DNA from: Rheinheimera baltica DSM 14885
Lineage (GTDB): Bacteria; Pseudomonadota; Gammaproteobacteria; Enterobacterales; Alteromonadaceae
NCBI RefSeq assembly: GCF_000425345.1
Contig: NZ_AUDG01000037.1
Location: 1-40,612 of the forward strand
DNA length: 40,612 nucleotides
Direction: 5' to 3'
Program-made: the position numbers and the translations under genes
Shown: positions 1 through 8,306 of the stretch, piece after piece
Position numbering within the stretch: the stretch's first letter is position 1
Layout: each line of letters begins with the position of its first letter
The notes under the pieces: generated by a model
What the model saw: only the letters and a program-made list of their open reading frames with translations
The model's database searches: none
What the model was told of the DNA's origin: nothing

Positions 1-137
1 AAGCGAATTATCCATGTTGACTGGTATTAAGGGCGTGTTTTACACGAGTGAATATATAACTGAAGAGCCGGATGCGGTAATTCCGCACGTCCGGATCTGT
101 GTGGGGGCGGCTCAGTAATGGGTCGTTCTACCACGAT
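1..137 (+). mobile_element. Group II intron, 3' end (domains V and VI)
   Basis: The 3' terminal part of a bacterial group II intron, cut by the window edge. Positions 65-97 fold as a domain V: lower stem 65-72 with 90-97, the two-base bulge C88-G89, upper stem 73-77 with 83-87, and a small loop. It starts with the usual GAGC, which holds the AGC catalytic triad. Positions 101-113 pair with 119-134 to give a domain VI helix with a T129-A130 bulge. A130 is the likely branch-point adenosine, seven bases before an intron end in AT at 137. Exon 2 then opens in frame with a GAF coding sequence. No reverse-transcriptase reading frame is visible in the 64 bases before domain V, so the intron-encoded protein, if any, lies further left. 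Oddity: G67 faces A95 where a G-U wobble is usual. Insertion is inferred from this structure; the 5' end is not in the window. Confidence 0.8.
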
Positions 138-935
138 TATCTTAATAACACCAACAATCAGTTACAACAAGTTGCAGCGGCCGGAGCCAAGTTTGCCCCT
201 GGCACTGGCGTGTTGTCAGCACTTTGCCTGGCGCATGGCGAGGGGGTTGTCGGTCAGGCAGCTTTGCACGCGCGCAGTTTGTGCATTACTGATACCAGAC
301 TTATACCCAACTATGTTTGTGACGACGCCAGCCGCTCGGCTGAGCTTAGTGTGCCCATTGTGTATCAGGGCGAAATAATAGGCGTACTTGATGCTGAACA
401 TGCCCAAGCGGGTTTTTTCGGACAGGCTCAGCAGCAATTCACCGAAGCATTCGCTGCCATTCTTGGGCCACGGCTTGCTAACTTAATTGTCCGCCCACGT
501 ATGACAAGCCGCCAGCCGTTTTTTAGCGCTGGCTCGCGTGGTGAGCAACAACACTCAATAGTCGCTGAAAACTGGCTTACGCAGGCGGAGTTCAATAGTA
601 CTTTACTGCAGGCATTAAAGCATTTCTACACCCATAGGCGTTGGCAGAGTTTGCCCTTACAACGCCTGGCTTTACTGCAGCAAACTAAGGCAAATACTGC
701 TTTAGCGCAGGGCGCATTGAAGCATCAGCTGGTTGAAGCGATCGCAGTTATGCGTCAACACACTGCAACGGCGTTGTGGGGAAATATCTTACATGCGCGT
801 TACATAGACAAGCAGGACCAATTATCGTTAGCGGACCAGCAGTATATGGCATTTAGTACGCTGCGCCGCCATCAGCAGCTGGCCCAGCAACATTTGCTGC
901 AGCAGTTATGGCAGATGGAACTGTTGTCGCGTTAA
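138..935 (+). CDS. GAF domain protein, second exon only (5' part missing)
   Basis: The reading frame is open from inside the intron, but true coding sequence begins at the intron end. The first exon residues, YLNNTNNQLQQVAAAGAK, match the start of a GAF core (the SIYLL-type strand is cut after its first residues). The motif GVVGQAA and the stretch SELSVPIVYQGEIIGVLD are typical GAF features. After the GAF domain (about 110 residues) comes a roughly 120-residue helical, glutamine- and leucine-rich C-terminal region that I do not recognise. GAF domains bind small ligands or act as sensory modules; no output domain is visible. The GTG at 99 lies inside the intron and should not be taken as the start. 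If the intron splices the gene may still work; otherwise it is broken. Confidence 0.7.
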   Translation, partial: YLNNTNNQLQQVAAAGAKFAPGTGVLSALCLAHGEGVVGQAALHARSLCITDTRLIPNYVCDDASRSAELSVPIVYQGEIIGVLDAEHAQAGFFGQAQQQFTEAFAAILGPRLANLIVRPRMTSRQPFFSAGSRGEQQHSIVAENWLTQAEFNSTLLQALKHFYTHRRWQSLPLQRLALLQQTKANTALAQGALKHQLVEAIAVMRQHTATALWGNILHARYIDKQDQLSLADQQYMAFSTLRRHQQLAQQHLLQQLWQMELLSR

Positions 936-1021
936 TTTAAATGAGCACTTTGTTAGCATTTTGTTTGGCCTGGCTTGGTTAAACTGAGCTTGAGTAGACA
1001 AACCGCAACAAGGAGGCTCAG

Positions 1022-2596
1022 ATGAAACTGCTTTTATTCGCTACAACATTAACTACCATTGGACTGACTTTGCCGTTACAAGCTGCCCAATACGATTTAC
1101 CCTTTAAAGGGCAACATTTTGCCGACACAGAAAAAGTGTTTACCCGTGATCATGCTGTAACTACGTCGCAGGAGTATGGCTATGACTTTGGAGGTCGCCG
1201 CTACGACTTTGACAATTCACGCTGGACATCGGTAACCACTACACTCGATGCCTACAACGCCAGCCCTACCAACAATAAATACATGATTTACAACAAACCG
1301 GTGCACGCAATGCGCGCGGGTAAAGTGGTGGGATGTTGGCGCAATGCACCGGAAAACCCAAGGCCAAAATTGTCAGGGGATTCAGAACTTACTCGCCCAT
1401 GGCTGCATGCTAATTTTAAGTCCGGTTTAATACCCGGTGGTGGCAACATGTTGTGGGTTGAGCATGACGATGGCACTCGTATGTTATATGCACACATGAT
1501 ACCCGGAAGTATAAGCTCGCGGCTTTGCCCTCACAGTGACAATCTGTTCCCTGCTCCTAAGGGCAGCAATAGTGAGTTTATCTATGTCGGCGTAGAGCCT
1601 GCGCAACAGGCTATGATCAGCAAGGGCCAATATCTTGGCCGGGTCGGTAATAGTGGCAGTTCTACCGGGCCACATCTGCATGTACATTTGCAAAATAGCA
1701 GTGGTGTTGGCCAGCCAATAGTATTTAACCGCGGTATTGCCACAGTGCCTGATAATACTAAACCTTATGGCGATAGCTGGAAGAGTTTCGCAGGCAGTAC
1801 TATTCCGCAGGGGAGCCAGCTGATTTGGGCTCCCAGAACGGTAACCACACGTTATGCGCGGCACGCAGTTAAAAGTGAGGCCTATCAGGGGGTGTTTCAG
1901 CATCTGGCAGATTCTGGCTTTAAACCAAGCTGGCTGGATGGTTATAATGCCAGTGGCAGTGTGTTTTACAATATGGTGTGGCAACCGTCTAATCTGGCAT
2001 GGCGTGCCTATCATGGCCGCAGTTCAGCGTCTTATCAAACCGTGTTTAATCAGGCTATAGCAGATGGATATGTGCCTGTTCATGTTGACTCACACAGCAG
2101 CGGTATTGGGCCGCGTTACAGTGTAATCTTTGAAAAGAAAGCTCTGGCAACGTTGGCGCGGCACGACCTTAGCTATGCGCAACATGTTGGTGTGATGGAG
2201 CAGGCTAAAGATTTAGGCATGCGCCCGGTAAGTGTGTCCGTTATTTCCAGTGGCGGCGAGCGTCGATACACTACGCTGTATCACAAAGCACCGGTAGGCA
2301 GCTGGACTTTAAGTTCACAACTATCGTCAGCGGCATATCAGAGCAAAGTGTTAAATGAAAAAGCCTCAGGACGCCGGCCTATATATGTGACGTCTTACCG
2401 GCATCAGGGCAATATCAACTACAGTGCGGTATTTGCACAGTTCCCATTAAAAACCTGGGAGGCGCGTCATGGCCAAAGCTCGGCCACTTATCAAAACAAC
2501 TTTAATAGTTTTACCGAGCAAGGGTTTAATGTTGAAACTGTTGCAGGTACCGATGGTTTGAACTTACAACGCTTTGTCGCAATCTGGGCCAAGTAA
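1022..2596 (+). CDS. Secreted M23-family metallopeptidase with C-terminal tandem repeats
   Basis: A 524-residue exported protein. A signal peptide (about residues 1-21, ending LQAA) is followed by a peptidase M23 (LysM/lysostaphin-type) domain. The likely zinc ligands are H44 and D55 (H-x10-D spacing, in a YGYDFGG context) and H220 in the HLHVH stretch at 218-222, with a GNSGSSTGPH approach typical of M23. M23 enzymes cut peptidoglycan cross-bridges or other glycine-rich peptides. From about residue 275 there are five repeats of roughly 45-50 residues, each with an aromatic-A-RHG/RH start, a YQ..F helix, a G(F/Y)xP turn and a final Y-x-x-(I/V)(F/W) strand. They resemble the bacterial tandem repeat domain 1 of polyglycine hydrolases. 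The start has a strong Shine-Dalgarno AAGGAGG at 1011-1017. Substrate is unknown. Confidence 0.8.
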   Translation: MKLLLFATTLTTIGLTLPLQAAQYDLPFKGQHFADTEKVFTRDHAVTTSQEYGYDFGGRRYDFDNSRWTSVTTTLDAYNASPTNNKYMIYNKPVHAMRAGKVVGCWRNAPENPRPKLSGDSELTRPWLHANFKSGLIPGGGNMLWVEHDDGTRMLYAHMIPGSISSRLCPHSDNLFPAPKGSNSEFIYVGVEPAQQAMISKGQYLGRVGNSGSSTGPHLHVHLQNSSGVGQPIVFNRGIATVPDNTKPYGDSWKSFAGSTIPQGSQLIWAPRTVTTRYARHAVKSEAYQGVFQHLADSGFKPSWLDGYNASGSVFYNMVWQPSNLAWRAYHGRSSASYQTVFNQAIADGYVPVHVDSHSSGIGPRYSVIFEKKALATLARHDLSYAQHVGVMEQAKDLGMRPVSVSVISSGGERRYTTLYHKAPVGSWTLSSQLSSAAYQSKVLNEKASGRRPIYVTSYRHQGNINYSAVFAQFPLKTWEARHGQSSATYQNNFNSFTEQGFNVETVAGTDGLNLQRFVAIWAK

Positions 2597-2671
2597 CCTA
2601 AGTTGAGTGGCAGCGCTGGTTTTGGCTTGCGCTGTCTGTTATTTCAGACGACTGATTATTGATGAGAACAT

Positions 2672-3085
2672 ATGATACCAACTAGTACACAACACGTTAT
2701 TGCACAAAGTGATTTTTACCTTGAGCCTGAGCTCTTTTATGTTGCGCAGGTAAGTAAGGTGAACACGCCAGGCCTTCACCGATTGGTGTGCCAGGATGAA
2801 AAAGAAACAACAGTGATAACCACCGAATCGGGTCTGGCTGATCTTGATGTGATTGCCCGTAATAAAGAGCACTGGAACCTATTCGTGATTAACTGCGCCA
2901 ACCCGTTCTACTGTGTCGGCTTCTTAACCGCCATTTCTACCGCCATGACTAATGCAGGCCTGGATATTTTGCTCACATCTACTTTTAGCCGTGATTTGGT
3001 ATTTGTGCCGCAACAACATAGTGCCCAGGCAACAGAGTTGCTGCTACAGTTGGGGTTTCGCCAGCAACAAGCCATTCCGGCATAG
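2672..3085 (+). CDS. ACT domain-containing protein
   Basis: A 137-residue cytoplasmic protein. The pattern fits the CASTOR-type ACT domain family: an N-terminal strand (LFYVAQV), then KETTVITTESG, then W..FVINCANPFYCVGFLTAISTAMTNAGLDIL, and a closing STFSRDLVFV strand before a C-terminal helix ending in LLLQLGF. ACT domains usually bind amino acids; no catalytic partner domain is present and the ligand cannot be read from sequence. It stands alone between the M23 gene and the rpsP operon, on the same strand. The ATG at 2672 has only a weak upstream purine stretch (GATGAG). Family assignment is good, function is unknown. Confidence 0.75.
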   Translation: MIPTSTQHVIAQSDFYLEPELFYVAQVSKVNTPGLHRLVCQDEKETTVITTESGLADLDVIARNKEHWNLFVINCANPFYCVGFLTAISTAMTNAGLDILLTSTFSRDLVFVPQQHSAQATELLLQLGFRQQQAIPA

Positions 3086-3128
3086 TTGCAGCACCTAAGC
3101 CAAAACAGGGCTAAAGCCGCGAAATACC

Positions 3129-3156
3129 TTGCAATTGTGCTCTAAATCAGTAAAAT
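3129..3156 (+). promoter_or_regulatory. Likely sigma70 promoter of the rpsP operon
   Basis: TTGCAA at 3129-3134 and TAAAAT at 3151-3156 are separated by 16 bases and sit about 75 bases before rpsP. The leader then contains an imperfect hairpin (CCTTCAGT with ACTGGAGG) around 3165-3183. Predicted by pattern only. Confidence 0.55.
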
Positions 3157-3229
3157 GCTGCAGCCCTTCAGTCTGACTGGAGGTGTTGTTATTTTTTATA
3201 AAACCTGAACGATAAAATTAGAGGGCCTT

Positions 3230-3481
3230 ATGGTAACTATTCGTTTACAACGTGGTGGCGCGAAAAAGCGTCCATTTTACCAAGTTGTGGTAGCGGACAG
3301 CCGTTTTGCTCGTGATGGCCGCTTTATTGAGCGCGTGGGTTTCTTTAACCCAATCGCTGGCGGTACTGAAGAGAAACTGCGTCTGGACCTGGATCGCGTT
3401 AATCACTGGGTAGCACAAGGTGCTTCACTGAGTGATCGCGTTGCAAATCTGGTAAAAACTGCTGAGAAAGCATCTGCTTAA
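3230..3481 (+). CDS. rpsP: 30S ribosomal protein bS16
   Basis: An 83-residue protein of the usual bS16 length. It begins [18 protein letters not shown] and continues [22 protein letters not shown], both hallmarks of the family. bS16 is an assembly protein of the small subunit that binds the 5' domain of 16S rRNA. It is the first gene of the conserved rpsP-rimM-trmD-rplS operon, all on the plus strand. In many relatives ffh lies just upstream; here an ACT-domain gene does. Confidence 0.98.
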   Translation: MVTIRLQRGGAKKRPFYQVVVADSRFARDGRFIERVGFFNPIAGGTEEKLRLDLDRVNHWVAQGASLSDRVANLVKTAEKASA

Positions 3482-3510
3482 TTAGCAAAAGGTCGTGTGG
3501 AGTAGTCAGC

Positions 3511-4038
3511 TTGAGTGAGAAAGATTTAGTCGTTCTTGGCAAATTTGGTGCAGTTTATGGCATCAATGGCTGGCTGAAAGTTAATGCTTACACCGACTTC
3601 CCGGAAGGGATTTTTGATTACACACCCTGGCAAGTTAACTATCAGGGTAACTGGCAACCAATGCAGGTTTCCAGCTGGAAGCGCCATGGTAATGGCCTGA
3701 TAGCGAAACTGGACGGCGTCAATGATCGTGATCTGGCACAGCGTTATGTTAATGCTGATATTGCCGTAGCAAGCCACGCACTGCCTTCGTTAGAAGACGG
3801 TGATTATTACTGGAAAGACCTGATGGGCTTGGCAGTAATAAATGTAGCAGGTTACCACTTAGGTGAAGTGACCGACATGATGGAAACTGGCTCTAACGAC
3901 GTTCTCGTGGTTAAGGCTAATCGTACCGATGCATTTGGTCAGAAAGAAAGGTTGTTGCCGTTTTTAGTTGATACTGTAATTAAAAGCGTCGATTTAACCG
4001 AGCGTCGCATTATCGTAGACTGGGACCCGGCGTTTTAA
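3511..4038 (+). CDS. rimM: Ribosome maturation factor RimM
   Basis: A 175-residue protein that helps mature the head of the 30S subunit and binds uS19. The N-terminal RimM barrel opens with [18 protein letters not shown]. The C-terminal PRC-barrel part has [30 protein letters not shown] and [16 protein letters not shown], as expected. The start is a TTG at 3511, preceded by GGAG at 3499-3502 at good spacing. No in-frame ATG allows a family-like N-terminus. The stop codon overlaps the trmD start by one base (TAATG), which suggests translational coupling. Confidence 0.96.
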   Translation: MSEKDLVVLGKFGAVYGINGWLKVNAYTDFPEGIFDYTPWQVNYQGNWQPMQVSSWKRHGNGLIAKLDGVNDRDLAQRYVNADIAVASHALPSLEDGDYYWKDLMGLAVINVAGYHLGEVTDMMETGSNDVLVVKANRTDAFGQKERLLPFLVDTVIKSVDLTERRIIVDWDPAF

Positions 4039-4826
4039 TGCCTGAGAACAATAAGTTGTGGATTGGCGTAGTATCGTTATTTCCGCAGATGTTTGAAGCA
4101 ATAACGCAATATGGGGTAACCGGCCGGGCTGTAAAGCAAGGTATTATACAGTTGCAATGCTGGAATCCGCGGGATTACGCCACGGACAAGCATCGCACCG
4201 TTGATGACCGGCCTTATGGTGGTGGCCCAGGTATGCTGATGATGGTGCAGCCGCTAAGTGACGCAATACGCGCTGCTAAGCAAGCTGCAGGTGAGGGTGT
4301 ACACACGGTGTATTTGTCGCCGCAAGGCCGCAAGCTAGACCAGCAAGGTGTCACTGAACTGGCGCAACGTTCTAAGCTATTGTTAGTAGCTGGCCGTTAT
4401 GAAGGCATTGATGAGCGCGTAATAGAAAGCGAAATTGACGAAGAATGGTCAATTGGTGATTACGTGTTAAGTGGCGGTGAATTGCCGGCGATGACACTGA
4501 TAGATTCAGTTTCTCGTTTAGTACCTGGTGTACTTGGGCATGACCAATCAGCAGAGCAGGATTCATTTGCATCCGGTTTGCTGGATTGTCCGCACTATAC
4601 AAGGCCTGAAGTGTTATCAGACAAACAGGTGCCATCAGTATTACTGAGTGGTAACCATGAAAATATACGACGCTGGCGTTTAAAGCAGTCTCTTGGGAGA
4701 ACCTGGCTTAGACGACCGGATATGTTAAATTTCCTGGCTCTGACTGAGGAGCAACGACGGTTACTGGCTGAGTTCCAACGTGAACATCAGCAAGAGTGCC
4801 GGACGGGGCAGCAAGAAGACAGTTAA
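4038..4826 (+). CDS. trmD: tRNA (guanine-N1)-methyltransferase TrmD
   Basis: A 262-residue SPOUT methyltransferase that makes m1G37 in tRNAs with G36, preventing +1 frameshifts. It shows the knot-forming AdoMet site: [30 protein letters not shown] and [15 protein letters not shown]. The N-terminal [14 protein letters not shown] loop and the C-terminal tRNA-binding region with HYTRPEV and [13 protein letters not shown] are also present. The ATG overlaps the rimM stop. The last 15 residues or so are polar and poorly conserved in the family. Confidence 0.98.
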   Translation: MPENNKLWIGVVSLFPQMFEAITQYGVTGRAVKQGIIQLQCWNPRDYATDKHRTVDDRPYGGGPGMLMMVQPLSDAIRAAKQAAGEGVHTVYLSPQGRKLDQQGVTELAQRSKLLLVAGRYEGIDERVIESEIDEEWSIGDYVLSGGELPAMTLIDSVSRLVPGVLGHDQSAEQDSFASGLLDCPHYTRPEVLSDKQVPSVLLSGNHENIRRWRLKQSLGRTWLRRPDMLNFLALTEEQRRLLAEFQREHQQECRTGQQEDS

Positions 4827-4847
4827 TCCAGGTAAAGTGAGATTGTT

Positions 4848-5207
4848 ATGAGCAAAGTTAGCCAAAACATTATCAAAATGCTTGAAGATGAGCAGTTAAA
4901 GCAAGACGTTCCAGCGTTCGCGCCGGGCGATACTGTTGTCGTTCAAGTAAAAGTAACTGAAGGTGATAAAACGCGTCTGCAAGCTTTTGAAGGCGTAGTT
5001 ATCGCAAAACGTAACCGTGGTCTGCACTCTGCATTCACAGTACGTAAAATCTCTAATGGCGAAGGTGTTGAGCGTGTATTCCAGACGCACAGCCCAATGG
5101 TAGATAGTATCACTGTTAAACGTCGTGGTGCTGTTCGCCGTGCTAAGCTTTACTACTTACGCGATCGTTCAGGTAAATCAGCGCGTATCCGCGAAAAGCT
5201 TAACTAA
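4848..5207 (+). CDS. rplS: 50S ribosomal protein bL19
   Basis: A 119-residue protein at the 30S-50S interface. Typical segments are [35 protein letters not shown] and [16 protein letters not shown], with the C-terminal [14 protein letters not shown]. It is the last gene of the operon, 21 bases after trmD, and a strong intrinsic terminator starts 11 bases after its stop. Confidence 0.98.
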   Translation: MSKVSQNIIKMLEDEQLKQDVPAFAPGDTVVVQVKVTEGDKTRLQAFEGVVIAKRNRGLHSAFTVRKISNGEGVERVFQTHSPMVDSITVKRRGAVRRAKLYYLRDRSGKSARIREKLN

Positions 5208-5217
5208 GCTACTGTTT

Positions 5218-5244
5218 AAAGGCCGACTCTTGTCGGCCTTTTTT
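5218..5244 (+). terminator. Intrinsic terminator after rplS
   Basis: AAAGGCCGAC (5218-5227) pairs with GTCGGCCTTT (5232-5241) around a TCTT loop and runs into six T. This is a classic factor-independent terminator for the rpsP-rplS operon. It ends about 20 bases before the next start codon, so the downstream gene has almost no room for its own promoter. Confidence 0.9.
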
Positions 5245-5264
5245 CTTTGTGGCATGGTATTGCT

Positions 5265-5879
5265 ATGACCACACAGCCCGCTCCCTTAGCCGAACCTATT
5301 CTTAGCCTGCTTGAAGGCCAGTTACTTAGTATAATTCTGGCATATACCCCTGCGGATCATGTAATCGAAGAGCATTACTTGCTACGGCGATTAGGTCTAA
5401 AATTACAAACTGAGATGGCCGTTAGTGAAGATCTCGCGCGATTTCAGCAACACTTTGTGTTGTACCATTTGTTATATCGCATTCAACGGCAGTTGCTTGC
5501 ACAGCAGCAGGGTTTTCTAAATATAGGCCTGGCCAAAGTGCAATTTTTAGCCATTACACAGGCACCTCAACAGCATAGCGATATTGGCCGGCGCGACTAT
5601 TATCTGGACTGGTACAATTTCTACAGCATGACAGAGCAATTACTTGAGCAGCAACTAGAGGCGTTTTGGCAGTATGTCGATACACGGCAGACGACATTAA
5701 ATAATGTGCCTGAGCAGCATGCTCGCAGCCTGCTTGACCTACCAAAAGATTTTAGCCTTATACAGTTAAAGAAAGCCTATCGGGTTAAAGCCTTACTGCT
5801 ACATCCCGACCGTGGAGGCGATCAGCAGCAATTTATTCTGTTACGACAGGCTTATCAGCAACTTTTGCTGCTTTTTTAG
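5265..5879 (+). CDS. DnaJ-related protein with C-terminal J domain
   Basis: About 204 residues. The N-terminal two thirds fit the DNAJ-related family of gammaproteobacteria (EPILSLLEGQL near the start, then EEHYLLRRLGL, FQQHFVLYHLLYRIQ and DYYLDWYNF). The C-terminus carries a short J domain with the HPD motif at H180-P181-D182 (LLLHPDRGGD). J domains stimulate the ATPase of Hsp70 chaperones such as DnaK. The start could be the TTG at 5247, but the ATG at 5265 gives the family-like N-terminus and clears the terminator. It lies immediately behind the rplS terminator, so expression probably depends on readthrough or on a promoter inside rplS. Confidence 0.85.
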   Translation: MTTQPAPLAEPILSLLEGQLLSIILAYTPADHVIEEHYLLRRLGLKLQTEMAVSEDLARFQQHFVLYHLLYRIQRQLLAQQQGFLNIGLAKVQFLAITQAPQQHSDIGRRDYYLDWYNFYSMTEQLLEQQLEAFWQYVDTRQTTLNNVPEQHARSLLDLPKDFSLIQLKKAYRVKALLLHPDRGGDQQQFILLRQAYQQLLLLF

Positions 5880-5887
5880 GCTTTATG

Positions 5888-5905
5888 TGTAAGTTAAATT
5901 GTACA
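5888..5905 (+). promoter_or_regulatory. Possible distal TyrR box
   Basis: TGTAAG-N6-TGTACA matches the TyrR box consensus TGTAAA-N6-TTTACA at most positions, including the key G and C. It lies about 74 bases upstream of the predicted aroF -35 element. Pattern match only. Confidence 0.4.
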
Positions 5906-5961
5906 GTTTTCAGTGTTGAAAATTAATTGCTCACATCTTGATTTTATTGGTTTAGACTGGG

Positions 5962-6037
5962 TTGACGCTTAAGGCTTGTATCTTTACTATGTGCAAACTG
6001 TATTTAATTGAATACGTGTTGTATTTATAAGTTTACA
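5962..6037 (+). promoter_or_regulatory. aroF promoter with overlapping TyrR-type boxes
   Basis: TTGACG (5962-5967) and TACTAT (5985-5990), 17 bases apart, form a good sigma70 promoter. Just after the -10, two 18-base boxes follow with starts 21 bases apart: TGTATT-N6-AATACG (5999-6016) and TGTATT-N6-TTTACA (6020-6037). Both resemble the TyrR consensus TGTAAA-N6-TTTACA, the second strongly and the first weakly. A weak/strong pair one helical phase apart over the start of transcription is the arrangement by which TyrR represses aroF-tyrA in enterobacteria. Regulation by TyrR here is inferred; no tyrR gene is in the window. Confidence 0.6.
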
Positions 6038-6112
6038 CTTTAGCGCAGCTTAGCAAGGTCAGCGTTTTTACCTATGCTTTATAGCTACAGCACGGCATTG
6101 TGGAGTTTAAGC

Positions 6113-7171
6113 ATGAGTATGAAAGTTGATGATTTACGTATTGTGGCGGAAAAGCCGTTAAGTCCGCCGGCAGTGTTAAAAAAAGTCCTGCCGTTGTCAG
6201 AGCAAGGCGCAGAGTTTGTGCAGCGGGCGAGAAATGACATCGCTAACATTGTGCATGGCCGGGATAAGCGGTTATTGATAGTAACTGGCCCGTGTTCTAT
6301 TCATGATCCCGTTGCGGCCATTGAGTATGCACAAAGGCTAAAACAGTTACAGGTTGAGTATGCCGACAGTCTGTACATAGTGATGCGGGTATATTTTGAA
6401 AAACCACGCACTACGGTAGGCTGGAAAGGCTTTATTAATGATCCACATTTGGACGACTCGTTCGATTTGGAAACCGGCTTAACCTGGGGGCGTGAGCTAT
6501 TGCTAAAAATGGTAGAGATGGAATTACCTACCGCCACCGAAGCGCTGGATCCAATAAGCCCCCAGTATCTATCAGACTTAATTAGTTGGTCAGCTATCGG
6601 CGCGCGCACGGTGGAATCGCAAACCCATCGAGAGATGGCCAGTGGTTTATCAATGCCGGTAGGTTTTAAAAATGGTACTGATGGCAACTTAAATATCGCA
6701 TTAAATGCCCTGCAATCTGCAGCCAGTGGTCATAGCTTTATTGGTATTAATCAACGCGGTGAGGTGAGTTTAGTGCAAACTGCCGGAAATCCGGATGGTC
6801 ATATTATTTTGCGTGGTGGCGCCAAGCCTAACTACGACGAGCATAGTATTGGCGAGGCGCTTGCCAAGCTGGATAAGTTAAATTTACCGCGTGGTATTGT
6901 TGTTGATTGCAGCCATGGTAATTCAAATAAAGACCATAACCGTCAGGGTGAAGTCGCACAAAATGTATTGGCTCAGCGTATTGCAGGCAATAAAGCCATT
7001 ATAGGCATTATGCTGGAAAGCCATCTTCATGCTGGTCGCCAGGACCTGGTTGATGGTAAAGCAGATAAGTATGGCGTGTCCGTTACCGATGCATGTATCG
7101 ATTGGGATGCCACGGCAAAGCTGCTGGCAAGTTTGCACCAGCAAATGCAACCGGCGGTAGCGGCGGCGTAA
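6113..7171 (+). CDS. aroF: 3-deoxy-7-phosphoheptulonate synthase, class I (AroF-like)
   Basis: About 352 residues. It condenses phosphoenolpyruvate and erythrose 4-phosphate to DAHP, the first shikimate-pathway step. Signature stretches include LLIVTGPCSIHDP, VMRVYFEKPRTTVGWKG, SAIGARTVESQTHRE, PVGFKNGTDG and VVDCSHGNSNKDHNRQ. The segments TATEALDPISPQYL, INQRGEVSLVQTAGNPDG and the SHGNSNK loop are closer to the tyrosine-sensitive AroF than to AroG or AroH, which agrees with tyrA lying one base downstream. The ATG at 6113 has GGAG at 6102-6105. An ATG at 6074 would add 13 residues but has no well-placed ribosome site. Expected regulation: tyrosine feedback and TyrR repression. Confidence 0.93.
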   Translation: MSMKVDDLRIVAEKPLSPPAVLKKVLPLSEQGAEFVQRARNDIANIVHGRDKRLLIVTGPCSIHDPVAAIEYAQRLKQLQVEYADSLYIVMRVYFEKPRTTVGWKGFINDPHLDDSFDLETGLTWGRELLLKMVEMELPTATEALDPISPQYLSDLISWSAIGARTVESQTHREMASGLSMPVGFKNGTDGNLNIALNALQSAASGHSFIGINQRGEVSLVQTAGNPDGHIILRGGAKPNYDEHSIGEALAKLDKLNLPRGIVVDCSHGNSNKDHNRQGEVAQNVLAQRIAGNKAIIGIMLESHLHAGRQDLVDGKADKYGVSVTDACIDWDATAKLLASLHQQMQPAVAAA

Positions 7172-7172
7172 T

Positions 7173-8306
7173 ATGATAAAGCTCGAAGCACAGCAAGCAC
7201 TTGCACCTTTACGTGAGCAAATTGACAGTATAGATAGCCAGTTGGTTGCCTTGCTGGCGAAGCGAGCCAAGGTTACTGCTCAAGTTGGTAAAATAAAGCA
7301 GCAGTATGCGCTACCGGTGTATGTGCCGGAGCGTGAACAAGCGCTATTAACTGCGCGGCGAGAGCAAGCCGAAGCGCTGGGCGTTTCGGCTGATTTAACT
7401 GAAGACGTGTTGCGACGCGTTATGCGCGAGTCATACCAAACGCAAGAAAGTGGTTTTGTTTGCTGTAAAGACGGTGGCGGCAAAGTGGTCGTTGTTGGTG
7501 GTGCTGGTGCATTAGGTGCTCGCTTTGTCAGTTTGTTTCGGCGCTCTGGCTATGAGGTTGTTGTGTTGGAACAGCAAGATTGGCCAAATGCGGAATCGCT
7601 TTGTTCAAATGCCGTATTGGTATTGATGGCGGTCCCTATTACGCTGACCGTGCAGCTGATTAATAAGTTGCCTGTGCTTGGGGCTAACTGTGTTCTGGCA
7701 GATTTAACCAGTATTAAAGCTGAACCGTTGCAGGCGATGCAGGTTAAACACCATGGGCCGGTGCTGGGCTTGCACCCTATGTTTGGCCCTGACATTACCA
7801 ATTTGGTGAAGCAGGTCGTTGTGGTATGTCATGGTAATCAGGTGGAAGGTTATCAGTGGCTATTACAACAATTAACGGTATGGGGCGCCGAACTTACTGA
7901 AAAAACAGCTGCAGAGCATGATAGGGCAATGCAACTTATTCAGGCGATGCGACATTTTTCGTCGTTGGTTTACGGCGTGCATTTGGCTGATGAAAATGCT
8001 GACTTAAATGAATTGCTGCAGCTAAGCTCACCAATATACCGGCTGGAACTGGCAATGGTGGGACGTTTGTTTGCCCAAAATGCTGAATTATACGCGGATA
8101 TCATGCTATCGTCTTGTGATGTCGCGACTTTGCTTGAGCGTTACCAGCAGCGCTTTAGCGTGTTACTCGAATTGCTCAAACACCAAGACAAAGCGGGTTT
8201 AATGGCGCAGTTTGGCAAGGGGCAGCAGTTCTTTGGTCAGCTAGCTGGTCAGTTTTTGCACGAGAGTAAGCAATTACTGCAAAAAGCTGCCGATAGCCGC
8301 AGTTAA
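7173..8306 (+). CDS. tyrA: Bifunctional chorismate mutase / prephenate dehydrogenase
   Basis: A 377-residue T-protein. The N-terminal AroQ chorismate mutase (about 1-90) contains LREQIDSIDSQLVALLAKRAKV, LPVYVPEREQ and VLRRVMRESY. The prephenate dehydrogenase part follows, with a nucleotide-binding VVVVGGAGALGARF, then LGLHPMFGPD and LSSPIYRLELAMVGRLFAQ. It converts chorismate to prephenate and then to 4-hydroxyphenylpyruvate, the tyrosine branch. It starts one base after the aroF stop, so the two are co-transcribed. The glycine motif reads GGAGALG, slightly different from the enterobacterial form. I see no clear terminator between it and the convergent gene. Confidence 0.96.
   Translation: MIKLEAQQALAPLREQIDSIDSQLVALLAKRAKVTAQVGKIKQQYALPVYVPEREQALLTARREQAEALGVSADLTEDVLRRVMRESYQTQESGFVCCKDGGGKVVVVGGAGALGARFVSLFRRSGYEVVVLEQQDWPNAESLCSNAVLVLMAVPITLTVQLINKLPVLGANCVLADLTSIKAEPLQAMQVKHHGPVLGLHPMFGPDITNLVKQVVVVCHGNQVEGYQWLLQQLTVWGAELTEKTAAEHDRAMQLIQAMRHFSSLVYGVHLADENADLNELLQLSSPIYRLELAMVGRLFAQNAELYADIMLSSCDVATLLERYQQRFSVLLELLKHQDKAGLMAQFGKGQQFFGQLAGQFLHESKQLLQKAADSRS

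Noticed and set aside
1-115. An open stretch in frame 2 of the intron (about 37 codons) as the tail of a reverse transcriptase
   Set aside because: It carries none of the maturase/RT C-terminal motifs and runs into domain V, so it is taken as untranslated intron sequence.
6074-6112. N-terminal extension of AroF from ATG at 6074
   Set aside because: No ribosome site at useful distance, and the added residues do not match the family; GGAG precedes the ATG at 6113.
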